From the NCBI GenBank assembly GCA_030533445.1, contig JARPUW010000553.1:868001-932000 (forward strand): 64,000 nucleotides of DNA, given 5' to 3'. This stretch comes from Cyprinodon diabolis (taxonomy: Eukaryota > Chordata > Actinopteri > Cyprinodontiformes > Cyprinodontidae). The notes under the pieces are model-generated. The model had not been told where the DNA came from and did not search any database. It saw only the letters and a list, made by a program, of their open reading frames with translations. Below are positions 26,501-39,100 of this stretch, piece by piece; the stretch's first letter is position 1; the number at the start of each line of letters is the position of its first letter. The translations under genes were made by a program, and so were the position numbers.

Positions 26501-27900
26501 ACCTTGAGCTTCTGGAACCTTGAGCTGCTGGTGCATCTGGAACCTTGAGCGTCTGGAGCCTTGAGCTTCTGGAACCTTGAGCTGCTGGAGCCTTGAGCTG
26601 CTGGTGCTTCTGGAACTTTGAGCTGCTGGAACCTTGAGCTGCTGCAGCCTTGAGCTGCTGGTGCTTCTGGAACATTGAGCTGCTGGAACCTTGAGCTTCT
26701 GGAACCTCTAGCTTCTGGAGCCTTGAGCTGCTGTAACCCTGAGCTGCTGGAACCTTGAGCTGCTGGTGCTTCTGGAACCTTGAGCTGCTGGAACCTTGAG
26801 CTGCTGGAACATTGAGCTGCTGGAACTTTGAGCATCTGGAGCCTTGAGCATCTGGAGCCTTGAGCTGCTGGAACCTTGAGCTTCTGGAACCTTGAGCTGC
26901 TGGTGCATCTGGAACCTTGAGCGTCTGGAGCCTTGAGCTTCTGGAACCTTGAGCTGCTGGAGCCTTGAGCTGCTGGTGCTTCTGGAACTTTGAGCTGCTG
27001 GAACCTTGAGCTGCTGCAGCCTTGAGCTGCTGGTGCTTCTGGAACATTGAGCTGCTGGAACCTTGAGCTTCTGGAACCTCTAGCTTCTGGAGCCTTGAGC
27101 TGCTTTAACCCTGAGCTGCTGGAACCTTGAGCTGCTGGTGCTGCTGGAACCTTGAGCTGCTGGAACCTTGAGCTGCTGGTGCTTCTGGAACCTTCAGCTG
27201 CTGGAACCTTGAGCTGCTGGAACCTTGAGCTGCTGGTGCTTCTGGAACCTTGAGCATCTGGAGCCTTGAGCTTCTGGAACCTTGAGCTGCTGGTGCTTCT
27301 GGAACCTTGAGCTGCTGGAGCCTTGAGCTGCCGGAACTTTGAGCTGCTGGAGCCTTGAGCTACCGGAACTTTGAGCTGCTGGAGCCTTGAGCTGCTGGAA
27401 CCTTGAGCTGCTGGTGCTTCTGGAACCTTGAGCTGCTGGAACCTTGAGCTGCTGCTGCTTATGGAACCTTGAGCTGCTGGAACCTTGAGCTGCTGGAACC
27501 TTGAGCTGCTGGAACCTTGAGCTGCTGGTGCTTCTGGAACCTTGAGCATCTGGAGCCTTGAGCTTCTGGAACCTTGAGCTGCTGGAGCCTTGAGCTGCTG
27601 GTGCTTCTGGAACCTTGAGCTGCTGGAACCTTGAGCTGCTGGTGCTTCTGGAACCTTGAGCTGCTGGTGCTTCTGGAACCTTGAGCATCTGGAGCCTTGA
27701 GCTTCTGGAACCTTGAGCTGCTGGTGCTTCTTGAACCTTGAGCTGCTGGAACCTTGAGCTGCTGGTGCTTCAGGAACCTTGAGCATCTGGAGCCTTGAGC
27801 TTCTGGAACCTTGAGCTGCTGGTGCTTCTGGAACCTTGAGCTGCTGGAACCTTGAGCTGCTGGTGCTTCTGGAACCTTGAGCTGCTGGAGCCTTGAGCTG
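20599..27900. repeat. 3,629-bp tandem duplication
   Basis: Copies are about 20,599-24,227 and 24,228-27,900. Markers repeat at 3,629 bp: GCTTCAGG at 20,667 and 24,296, CCTTAAGC (TTA at 21,043 and 24,672), CCTTCAGC (TCA at 21,797 and 25,426), GCCTAGAGC at 22,406 and 26,035, and CCTATAGC at 22,504 and 26,133. Late in the unit the spacing becomes 3,686 because the first copy lacks 57 bp in the CCGG-containing part (GCTTATGG at 23,773 and 27,459; GCTTCTTGAACC at 24,041 and 27,727). The second 24.8-kb block holds only one such unit, at about 45.4-48.8 kb. Confidence 0.88.
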
Positions 27901-28091
27901 CTGGAACCTTGAGCTGCTGGAACCTTGAGCTGCTGGTGCTTCTGGAACCTTGAGCTGCTGGAACCTTGAGCTGCTGGCGCTTCTGGAACCTTGAGCTGCT
28001 GGAGCCTTGAGCTGCTGGAACCTTGAGCTGCTGGTGCTGCTGGAACCTTGAGCTGCTGGAACCTTGAGCTGCTGGTGCTTCTGGAACCTTC

Positions 28092-31000
28092 AGCTGCTGG
28101 AACCTTGAGCTGCTGGAACCTTGAGCTGCTGGTGCTTCTGGAACCTTGAGCATCTGGAGCCTTGAGCTTCTGGAACCTTGAGCTGCTGGTGCTTCTGGAA
28201 CCTTGAGCTGCTGGAGCCTTGAGCTGCCGGAACTTTGAGCTGCTGGAGCCTTGAGCTGCCGGAACTTTGAGCTGCTGGAGCCTTGAGCTGCTGGAACCTT
28301 GAGCTGCTGGTGCTTCTGGAACCTTGAGCTGCTGGAACCTTGAGCTGCTGGTGCTTATGGAACCTTGAGCTGCTGGAACCTTGAGCTGCTGGAACCTTGA
28401 GCTGCTGGAACCTTGAGCTGCTGGTGCTTCTGGAACCTTGAGCATCTGGAGCCTTGAGCTTCTGGAACCTTGAGCTGCTGGAGCCTTGAGCTGCTGGTGC
28501 TTCTGGAACCTTGAGCTGCTGGAACCTTGAGCTGCTGGTGCTTCTGGAACCTTGAGCTGCTGGTGCTTCTGGAACCTTGAGCATCTGGAGCCTTGAGCTT
28601 CTGGAACCTTGAGCTGCTGGTGCTTCTGGAACCTTGAGCTGCTGGAACCTTGAGCTGCTGGTGCTTCAGGAACCTTGAGCATCTGGAGCCTTGAGCTTCT
28701 GGAACCTTGAGCTGCTGGTGCTTCTGGAACCTTGAGCTGCTGGAACCTTGAGCTGCTGGTGCTTCTGGAACCTTGAGCTGCTGGAGCCTTGAGCTGCTGG
28801 AACCTTGAGCTGCTGGAACCTTGAGCTGCTGGTGCTTCTGGAACCTTGAGCTGCTGGAACCTTGAGCTGCTGGCGCTTCTGGAACCTTGAGCTGCTGGAG
28901 CCTTGAGCTGCTGGAACCTTGAGCTGCTGGTGCTTCTGGAACCTTGAGCTGCTGGAACCTTGAGCTGCTGGTGCTTCTGGAACCTTGAGCTGCTGGAGCC
29001 TTGAGCTGCTGGAACCTTGAGCTGCTGGTGCTTCTGGAACCTTGAGCTGCTGGAACCTTGAGCTGCTGGTGCTTCTGGAACCTTGAGCTGCTGGAACCTT
29101 GAGCTGCTGGTGGTTCTGGAACCTTGAGCATCTGGAGCCTTGAGCTTCTGGAACCTTGAGCTGCTGGAACCTTGAGCTGCTGGTGGTTCTGGAACCTTAA
29201 GCATCTGGAGCCTTGAGCTTCTGGAACCTTGAGCTTCTGGAGCCTTGAGCTGCTGGAACCTTGAGCTTCTGGAACCTTGAGCTGCTGGTGCATCTGGAAC
29301 CTTGGGCATCTGGAGCCTTGATCTTCTGGAACCTTGAGCTGCTGGAGCCTTGAGCTGCTGGTGCTTCTGGAACTTTGAGCTGCTGGAACCTTGAGCTGCT
29401 GCAGCCTTGAGCTGCTGGTGCTTCTGGAACATTGAGCTGCTGGAACCTTGAGCTTCTGGAACCTCTAGCTTCTGGAGCCTTGAGCTGCTGTAACCCTGAG
29501 CTGCTGGAACCTTGAGCTGCTGGTGCTTCTGGAACCTTGAGCTGCTGGAACCTTGAGCTGCTGGAACATTGAGCTGCTGGAACTTTGAGCATCTGGAGCC
29601 TTGAGCATCTGGAGCCTTGAGCTGCTGGAACCTTGAGCTTCTGGAACCTTGAGCTGCTGGTGCATCTGGAACCTTGAGCATCTGGAGCCTTGAGCTTCTG
29701 GAACCTTGAGCTGCTGGAGCCTTGAGCTGCTGGTGCTTCTGGAACTTTGAGCTGCTGGAACCTTGAGCTGCTGCAGCCTTGAGCTGCTGGTGCTTCTGGA
29801 ACATTGAGCTGCTGGAACCTTGAGCTTCTGGAACCTCTAGCTTCTGGAGCCTTGAGCTGCTGTAACCCTGAGCTGCTGGAACCTTGAGCTGCTGGTGCTG
29901 CTGGAATCTTGAGCTGCTGGAACCTTGAGCTGCTGGTGCTTCTGGAACCTTCAGCTGCTGGAACCTTGAGCTGCTGGAACCTTGAGCTGCTGGTGCTTCT
30001 GGAACCTTGAGCATCTGGAGCCTTGAGCTTCTGGAACCTTGAGCTGCTGGTGCTTCTGGAACCTTGAGCTGCTGGAGCCTTGAGCTGCTGGAACCTTGAG
30101 CTGCTGGTGCTTCTGGAACCTTGAGCTGCTGGAACCTTGAGCTGCTGGTGCTTCTGGAACCTTGAGCTGCTGGAACCTTGAGCTGCTGGAACCTTGAGCT
30201 GCTGGTGCTTCTGGAACCTTGAGCATCTGGAGCCTTGAGCCTCTGGAACCTTGAGCTGCTGGAGCATTGAGCTGCTGGTGCTTCTGGAACCTTGAGCAGC
30301 TGGAACCTTGAGCTGCTGGAACCTTGAGCTGCTGGAACCTTGAGCTGCTGGTGCTTCTGGAACCTTGAGCTGCTGGTGCTTCTGGAACCTTGAGCATCTG
30401 GAGCCTTGAGCTTCTGGAACCTTGAGCTGCTGGTGCTTCTGGAACCTTGAGCTGCTGGAACCTTGAGCTGCTGGTGCTTCAGGAACCTTGAGCATCTGGA
30501 GCCTTGAGCTTCTGGAACCTTGAGCTGCTGGTGCTTCTGGAACCTTGAGCTGCTGGAGCCTTGAGCTGCTGGAACCTTGAGCTGCTGGTGCTTCTGGAAC
30601 CTTGAGCTGCTGGAACCTTGAGCTGCTGGTGGTTCTGGAACCTTGAGCATCTGGAGCCTATAGCTTCTGGAACCTTGAGCTGCTGGAGCCTTGAGCTGCT
30701 GGTGCATCTGGAACCTTGAGATGCTGGAACCTTGAGCTGCTGGAACCTTGAGCTGCTGGAACTTTGAGCATCTGGAGCCTTGAGCATCTGGAGCCTTGAG
30801 CTGCTGGACCCTTGAGCTTCTGGAACCTTGAGCTGCTGGTGCATCTGGAACCTTGAGCATCTGGAACCTTGAGCTGCTGGAACCTTGAGCTGCTGGAACC
30901 TTGAGCTGCTGGTGCTTCTGGAACCTTGAGCATCTGGAGCCTTGAGCTTCTGGAACCTTGAGCTGCTGGTGCTTCTGGAACCTTGAGCTGCTGGAGCCTT

Positions 31001-33770
31001 GAGCTGCCGGAACTTTGAGCTGCTGGAGCCTTGAGCTGCCGGAACTTTGAGCTGCTGGAGCCTTGAGCTGCTGGAACCTTGAGCTGCTGGTGCTTCTGGA
31101 ACCTTGAGCTGCTGGAACCTTGAGCTGCTGGTGCTTATGGAACCTTGAGCTGCTGGAACCTTGAGCTGCTGGAACCTTGAGCTGCTGGAACCTTGAGCTG
31201 CTGGTGCTTCTGGAACCTTGAGCATCTGGAGCCTTGAGCTTCTGGAACCTTGAGCTGCTGGAGCCTTGAGCTGCTGGTGCTTCTGGAACCTTGAGCTGCT
31301 GGAACCTTGAGCTGCTGGTGCTTCTGGAACCTTGAGCTGCTGGTGCTTCTGGAACCTTGAGCATCTGGAGCCTTGAGCTTCTGGAACCTTGAGCTGCTGG
31401 TGCTTCTGGAACCTTGAGCTGCTGGAACCTTGAGCTGCTGGTGCTTCAGGAACCTTGAGCATCTGGAGCCTTGAGCTTCTGGAACCTTGAGCTGCTGGTG
31501 CTTCTGGAACCTTGAGCTGCTGGAACCTTGAGCTGCTGGTGCTTCTGGAACCTTGAGCTGCTGGAGCCTTGAGCTGCTGGAACCTTGAGCTGCTGGAACC
31601 TTGAGCTGCTGGTGCTTCTGGAACCTTGAGCTGCTGGAACCTTGAGCTGCTGGCGCTTCTGGAACCTTGAGCTGCTGGAGCCTTGAGCTGCTGGAACCTT
31701 GAGCTGCTGGTGCTTCTGGAACCTTGAGCTGCTGGAACCTTGAGCTGCTGGTGCTTCTGGAACCTTGAGCTGCTGGAGCCTTGAGCTGCTGGAACCTTGA
31801 GCTGCTGGTGCTTCTGGAACCTTGAGCTGCTGGAACCTTGAGCTGCTGGTGCCTCTGGAACCTTGAGCTGCTGGAACCTTGAGCTGCTGGTGGTTCTGGA
31901 ACCTTGAGCATCTGGAGCCTTGAGCTTCTGGAACCTTGAGCTGCTGGAACCTTGAGCTGCTGGTGGTTCTGGAACCTTAAGCATCTGGAGCCTTGAGCTT
32001 CTGGAACCTTGAGCTTCTGGAGCCTTGAGCTGCTGGAACCTTGAGCTTCTGGAACCTTGAGCTGCTGGTGCATCTGGAACCTTGGGCATCTGGAGCCTTG
32101 ATCTTCTGGAACCTTGAGCTGCTGGAGCCTTGAGCTGCTGGTGCTTCTGGAACTTTGAGCTGCTGGAACCTTGAGCTGCTGCAGCCTTGACCTTCTGGTG
32201 CTTCTGGAACATTGAGCTGCTGGAACCTTGAGCTTCTGGAACCTCTAGCTTCTGGAGCCTTGAGCTGCTGTAACCCTGAGCTGCTGGAACCTTGAGCTGC
32301 TGGTGCTTCTGGAACCTTGAGCTGCTGGAACCTTGAGCTGCTGGAACATTGAGCTGCTGGAACTTTGAGCATCTGGAGCCTTGAGCATCTGGAGCCTTGA
32401 GCTGCTGGAACCTTGAGCTTCTGGAACCTTGAGCTGCTGGTGCATCTGGAACCTTGAGCATCTGGAGCCTTGAGCTTCTGGAACCTTGAGCTGCTGGAGC
32501 CTTGAGCTGCTGGTGCTTCTGGAACTTTGAGCTGCTGGAACCTTGAGCTGCTGCAGCCTTGAGCTGCTGGTGCTTCTGGAACATTGAGCTGCTGGAACCT
32601 TGAGCTTCTGGAACCTCTAGCTTCTGGAGCCTTGAGCTGCTGTAACCCTGAGCTGCTGGAACCTTGAGCTGCTGGTGCTGCTGGAATCTTGAGCTGCTGG
32701 AACCTTGAGCTGCTGGTGCTTCTGGAACCTTCAGCTGCTGGAACCTTGAGCTGCTGGAACCTTGAGCTGCTGGTGCTTCTGGAACCTTGAGCATCTGGAG
32801 CCTTGAGCTTCTGGAACCTTGAGCTGCTGGTGCTTCTGGAACCTTGAGCTGCTGGAGCCTTGAGCTGCTGGAACCTTGAGCTGCTGGTGCTTCTGGAACC
32901 TTGAGCTGCTGGAACCTTGAGCTGCTGGTGCTTCTGGAACCTTGAGCTGCTGGAACCTTGAGCTGCTGGAACCTTGAGCTGCTGGTGCTTCTGGAACCTT
33001 GAGCATCTGGAGCCTTGAGCCTCTGGAACCTTGAGCTGCTGGAGCATTGAGCTGCTGGTGCTTCTGGAACCTTGAGCTGCTGGAACCTTGAGCTGCTGGA
33101 ACCTTGAGCTGCTGGAACCTTGAGCTGCTGGTGCTTCTGGAACCTTGAGCTGCTGGTGCTTCTGGAACCTTGAGCATCTGGAGCCTTGAGCTTCTGGAAC
33201 CTTGAGCTGCTGGTGCTTCTGGAACCTTGAGCTGCTGGAACCTTGAGCTGCTGGTGCTTCAGGAACCTTGAGCATCTGGAGCCTTGAGCTTCTGGAACCT
33301 TGAGCTGCTGGTGCTTCTGGAACCTTGAGCTGCTGGAGCCTTGAGCTGCTGGAACCTTGAGCTGCTGGTGCTTCTGGAACCTTGAGCTGCTGGAACCTTG
33401 AGCTGCTGGTGGTTCTGGAACCTTGAGCATCTGGAGCCTATAGCTTCTGGAACCTTGAGCTGCTGGAGCCTTGAGCTGCTGGTGCATCTGGAACCTTGAG
33501 ATGCTGGAACCTTGAGCTGCTGGAACCTTGAGCTGCTGGAACTTTGAGCATCTGGAGCCTTGAGCATCTGGAGCCTTGAGCTGCTGGACCCTTGAGCTTC
33601 TGGAACCTTGAGCTGCTGGTGCATCTGGAACCTTGAGCATCTGGAACCTTGAGCTGCTGGAACCTTGAGCTGCTGGAACCTTGAGCTGCTGGTGCTTCTG
33701 GAACCTTGAGCATCTGGAGCCTTGAGCTTCTGGAACCTTGAGCTGCTGGTGCTTCTGGAACCTTGAGCTG
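28092..33770. repeat. 2,780-bp tandem duplication
   Basis: About 28,092-30,871 is repeated from about 30,872. Markers at exactly 2,780 bp include GCTTATGG (28,355 and 31,135), CCTTAAGC (29,197 and 31,977), CCTCTAGC (29,465 and 32,245), CCTTCAGC (29,951 and 32,731), GCTTCAGG (30,479 and 33,259) and CCTATAGC (30,658 and 33,438). The match ends near 33,770. The equivalent pair in the second 24.8-kb block (about 49.2-54.9 kb) has a spacing of 2,764 over most of its length, 16 bp (one monomer) shorter. Confidence 0.88.
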
Positions 33771-36150
33771 CTGGAACCTTGAGCTGCTGGTGCTTCTGGA
33801 ACCTTGAGCATCTGGAGCCTTGAGCTTCTGGAACCTTGAGCTGCTGGAACCTTGAGCTGCTGGTGCTTCTGGAACCTTGAGCATGTGGAGCCTTGAGCTA
33901 CTGGAACCTTGAGCTGCTGGTGCTTCTGGAACCTTGAGCTGCAGGAACCTTGAGCTGCTGGTGCTTCTGGAACTTTGAGCTGCTGGAACCTTGAGCTGCT
34001 GCAGCCTTGAGCTGCTGGTGCTTCTGGAACATTGAGCTGCTGGAACCTTGAGCTTCTGGAACCTCTAGCTTCTGGAGCCTTGAGCTGCTGTAACCCTGAG
34101 CTGCTGGAACCTTGAGCTGCTGGTGCTGCTGGAACCTTGAGCTGCTGGAACCTTGAGCTGCTGGTGCTTCTGGAACCTTCAGCTGCTGGAACCTTGAGCT
34201 GCTGGAACCTTGAGCTGCTGGTGCTTCTGGAGCCTTGAGCTTCTGGAACCTTGAGCTGCTGGTGCTTCTGGAACCTTGAGCTGCTGAAGCCTTGAGCTGC
34301 CGGAACTTTGAGCTGCTGGAGCCTTGAGCTGCCGGAACTTTGAGCTGCTGGAGCCTTGAGCTGTTGGAACCTTGAGCTGCTGGTGCTTCTGGAACCTTGA
34401 GCTGCTGGAACCTTGAGCTGCTAGTGCTTATGGAACCTTGAGCTGCTGGAACCTTGAGCTGCTGGAACCTTGAGCTGCTGGAACCTTGAGCTGCTGGTGC
34501 TTCTGGAACCTTGAGCATCTGGAGCCTTGAGCTTCTGGAACCTTGAGCTGCTGGAGCCTTGAGCTGCTGGTGCTTCTGGAACCTTGAGCTGCTGGAACCT
34601 TGAGCTGCTGGTGCTTCTGGAACCTTGAGCTGCTGGTGCTTCTGGAACCTTGAGCATCTGGAGCCTTGAGCTTCTGGAACCTTGAGCTGCTGGTGCTTCT
34701 GGAACCTTGAGCTGCTGGAACCTTGAGCTGCTGGTGCTTCAGGAACCTTGAGCATCTGGAGCCTTGAGCTTCTGGAACCTTGAGCTGCTGGTGCTTCTGG
34801 AACCTTGAGCTGCTGGAGCCTTGAGCTGCTGGAACCTTGAGCTGCTGGTGCTTCTGGAACCTTGAGCTGCTGGAACCTTGAGCTGCTGGTGCTTCTGGAA
34901 CCTTGAGCTGCTGGAGCCTTGAGCTGCTGGAACCTTGAGCTGCTGGTGCTTCTGGAACCTTGAGCTGCTGGAACCTTGAGCTGCTGGTGCTTCTGGAACC
35001 TTGAGCTGCTGGAACCTTGAGCTGCTGGTGCTTCTGGAACCTTGAGCTGCTGGAACCTTGAGCTGCTGGTGCTTCTGGAACCTTGAGCTGCTGGAACCTT
35101 GAGCTGCTGGTGCTTCTGGAACCTTGAGCTGCTGGAACCTTGAGCTGCTGGTGGTTCTGGAACCTTGAGCATCTGGAGCCTTGAGCTTCTGGAACCTTGA
35201 GCTGCTGGAACCTTGAGCTGCTGGTGGTTCTGGAACCTTAAGCATCTGGAGCCTTGAGCTTCTGGAACCTTGAGCTGCTGGAGCCTTGAGCTGCTGGTGC
35301 TTCTGGAACCTTGAACTGCTGGAACCTTGAGCTGCTGGAACATTGAGCTGCTGGAACTTTGAGCATCTGTAGCCTTGAGAATCTGGAGCCTTGAGCTGCT
35401 GGAACCTTGAGCTTCTGGAACCTTGAGCTGCTGGTGCATCTGGAACCTTGGGCATCTGGAGCCTTGATCTTCTGGAACCTTGAGCTGCTGGAGCCTTGAG
35501 CTGCTGGTGCTTCTGGAACTTTGAGCTGCTGGAACCTTGAGCTGCTGCAGCCTTGAGCTGCTGGTGCTTCTGGAACATTGAGCTGCTGGAATCTTGAGCT
35601 TCTGGAACCTCTAGCTTCTGGAGCCTTGAGCTGCTGTAACCCTGAGCTGCAGGAACCTTGAGCTGCTGGTGCTTCTGGAACCTTGAGCTGCTGGAACCTT
35701 GAGCTGCTGGAACATTGAGCTGCTGGAACTTTGAGCATCTGGAGCCTTGAGCATCTGGAGCCTTGAGCTGCTGGAACCTTGAGCTTCTGGAACCTTGAGC
35801 TGCTGGTGCATCTGGAACCTTGAGCATCTGGAGCCTTGAGCTTCTGGAACCTTGAGCTGCTGGAGCCTTGAGCTGCTGGTGCTTCTGGAACTTTGAGCTG
35901 CTGGAACCTTGAGCTGCTGCAGCCTTGAGCTGCTGGTGCTTCTGGAACATTGAGCTGCTGGAACCTTGAGCTTCTGGAACCTCTAGCTTCTGGAGCCTTG
36001 AGCTGCTGTAACCCTGAGCTGCTGGAACCTTGAGCTGCTGGTGCTGCTGGAATCTTGAGCTGCTGGAACCTTGAGCTGCTGGTGCTTCTGGAACCTTCAG
36101 CTTCTGGAACCTTGAGCTGCTGGAACCTTGAGCTGCTGGTGCTTCTGGAA
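33771..36150. repeat. Array segment without a local tandem partner
   Basis: The same monomers, but no adjacent copy. Its counterpart is 21,082 bp downstream in the second large block (about 54,853-57,232). Diagnostic units are CATGTGGAGCC near 33,889, CTGCAGGAACC near 33,942, CTGAAGCC followed by paired CTGCCGG units near 34,286-34,330, CTAGTGCTTATGG ending near 34,433, CCTTAAGC near 35,238, and CTGTAGCCTTGAGAATC near 35,368. Monomer order is otherwise related to the neighbouring 2.8-3.6-kb units, so it looks like a diverged member of the same higher-order family. No gene is seen. Confidence 0.75.
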
Positions 36151-39100
36151 CCTTGAGCATCTGGAGCCTTGAGCTTCTGGAACCTTGAGCTGCTGGTGCT
36201 TCTGGAACCTTGAGCTGCTGGAGCCTTGAGCTGCTGGAACCTTGAGCTGCTGGTGCTTCTGGAACCTTGAGCTGCTGGAACCTTGAGCTGCTGGTGCTTC
36301 TGGAACCTTGAGCTGCTGGAACCTTGAGCTGCTGGTGCTTCTGGAACCTTGAGCATCTGGAGCCTTGAGCCTCTGGAACCTTGAGCTGCTGGAGCCTTGA
36401 GCTGCTGGTGCTTCTGGAACCTTGAGCTGCTGGAACCTTGAGCTGCTGGAACCTTGAGCTGCTGGAACCTTGAGCTGCTGGTGCTTCTGGAACCTTGAGC
36501 TGCTGGTGCTTCTGGAACCTTGAGCATCTGGAGCCTTGAGCTTCTGGAACCTTGAGCTGCTGGTGCTTCTGGAACCTTGAGCTGCTGGAACCTTGAGCTG
36601 CTGGTGCTTCAGGAACCTTGAGCATCTGGAGCCTTGAGCTTCTGGAACCTTGAGCTGCTGGTGCTTCTGGAACCTTGAGCTGCTGGAGCCTTGAGCTGCT
36701 GGAACCTTGAGCTGCTGGTGCTTCTGGAACCTTGAGCTGCTGGAACCTTGAGCTGCTGGTGGTTCTGGAACCTTGAGCATCTGGAGCCTATAGCTTCTGG
36801 AACCTTGAGCTGCTGGAGCCTTGAGCTGCTGGTGCATCTGGAACCTTGAGATGCTGGAACCTTGAGCTGCTGGAACCTTGAGCTGCTGGAACTTTGAGCA
36901 TCTGGAGCCTTGAGCTCTGGAGCCTTGAGCTGCTGGACCCTTGAGCTTCTGGAACCTTGAGCTGCTGGTGCATCTGGAACCTTGAGCATCTGGAACCTTG
37001 AGCTGCTGGAACCTTGAGCTGCTGGTGCTTCTGGAACCTTGAGCATCTGGAGCCTTGAGCTTCTGGAACCTTGAGCTGCTGGTGCTTCTGGAACCTTGAG
37101 CTGCTGGAACCTTGAGCTGCTGGTGCTTCTGGAACCTTGAGCATCTGGAGCCTTGAGCTTCTGGAACCTTGAGCTGCTGGAACCTTGAGCTGCTGGTGCT
37201 TCTGGAACCTTGAGCATGTGGAGCCTTGAGCTACTGGAACCTTGAGCTGCTGGTGCTTCTGGAACCTTGAGCTGCTGGAACCTTGAGCTGCTGGTGCTTC
37301 AGGAACCTTGAGAATCTGGAGCCTTGAGCTTCTGGAACCCTGGGCTGCTGGAGCCTTGAGCTGCTGGCGCTTCTGGAACCTTGAGCTGCTGGATCCTTGA
37401 GCTGCTGGAACCTTGAGCTGCTGGTGCTTCTGGAACCTTGAGCTGCTGGAACCTTGAGCTGCTGGTGCTTCTGGAACCTTGAGCTGCTGGAACCTTGAGC
37501 TGCTGGTGGTTCTGGAACCTTGAGCATCTGGAGCCTTGAGCTTCTGGAACCTTGAGCTGCTGGAGCCTTGAGCTGCTGGTGCTTCTGGAACCTTGAGCTG
37601 CTGGAACCTTGAGCTGCTGGAACCTTGAGCTGCTGGAACATTGAGCTGCTGGAACTTTGAGCATCTGGAGCCTTGAGCATCTGGAGCCTTGAGCTGCTGG
37701 AACCTTGAGCTTCTGGAACCTTGAGCTGCTGGTGCATCTGGAACCTTGAGCATCTGGAGCCTTGAGCTTCTGGAACCTTGAGCTGCTGGAGCCTTGAGCT
37801 GCTGGTGCTTCTGGAACTTTGAGCTGCTGGAACCTTGAGCTGCTGGAACCTTGAGCTGCTGGTGCTTCTGGAACCTTGAGCTGCTGGTGCTTCTGGAACC
37901 TTGAGCATCTGGAGCCTTGAGCTTCTGGAACCTTGAGCTGCTGGTGCTTCTGGAACCTTGAGCTGCTGGAACCTTGAGCTGCTGGAACCTTTAGCTGCTG
38001 GAACCTTGAGCTGCTGGTGCTTCTGGAACCTTGAGCATCTGGAGCCTTGAGCTTCTGGAACCTTGAGCTGCTGGAACCTTGAGCTGCTGGTGCTTCTGGA
38101 ACCTTGAGCTTCTGGAGCCTTGAGCTTCTGGAACCTTGAGCTGCTGGTGCTTCTGGAACCTTGAGCTGCTGGAACCTTGAGCTGCTGGTGCTTCTGGAAC
38201 CTTGAGCTGCTGGAACCTTGAGCTGCTGGTGCTTCTGGAACCTTGAGCATCTGGAGCCTTGAGCTTCTGGAACCTTGAGCTGCTGGAACCTTGAGCTGCT
38301 GAAGCATTGAGCTGCTGGTGCTTCTGGAACCTTGAGCTTCTGGAACCTTGAGCTGCTGGTGCATCTGGAACCTTGAGCATCAGGAGCCTTGAGCTTCTGG
38401 AACCTTGAGCTGCTGGTGCTTCTGGAACCTTGAGCTGCTGGAACCTTGAGCTGCTGGTGCTTCTGGAACCTTGAGCATCTGGAGCCTTGAGCTTCTGGAA
38501 CCTTGAGCTGCTGGAACCTTGAGCTGCTGGTGCTTCTGGAACCTTGAGCATGTGGAGCCTTGAGCTACTGGAACCTTGAGCTTCTGGAACCTTGAGCTGC
38601 TGGTGCTTCTGGAACCTTGAGCTGCTGGAACCTTGAGCTGCTGGTGCTTCTGGAACCTTGAGCATCTGGAGCCTTGAGCTTCTGGAACCTTGAGCTGCTG
38701 GAACCTTGAGCTGCTGGTGCTTCTGGAACCTTGAGCATGTGGAGCCTTGAGCTACTGGAACCTTGAGCTGCTGGTGCTTCTGGAACCTTGAGCTGCTGGA
38801 ACCTTGAGCTGCTGGTGCTTCAGGAACCTTGAGAATCTGGAGCCTTGAGCTTCTGGAACCCTGGGCTGCTGGAGCCTTGAGCTGCTGGCGCTTCTGGAAC
38901 CTTTAGCTGCTGGAACCTTGAGCTGCTGGAACTTTGAGCTGCTGGTGCTTCTGGAACCTTGAGCTGCTGGAACCTTGAGCTGCTGGTGCTTCTGGAACCT
39001 TGAGCTGCTGGAACCTTGAGCTGCTGGTGGTTCTGGAACCTTGAGCATCTGGAGCCTTGAGCTTCTGGAACCTTGAGCTGCTGGAGCCTTGAGCTGCTGG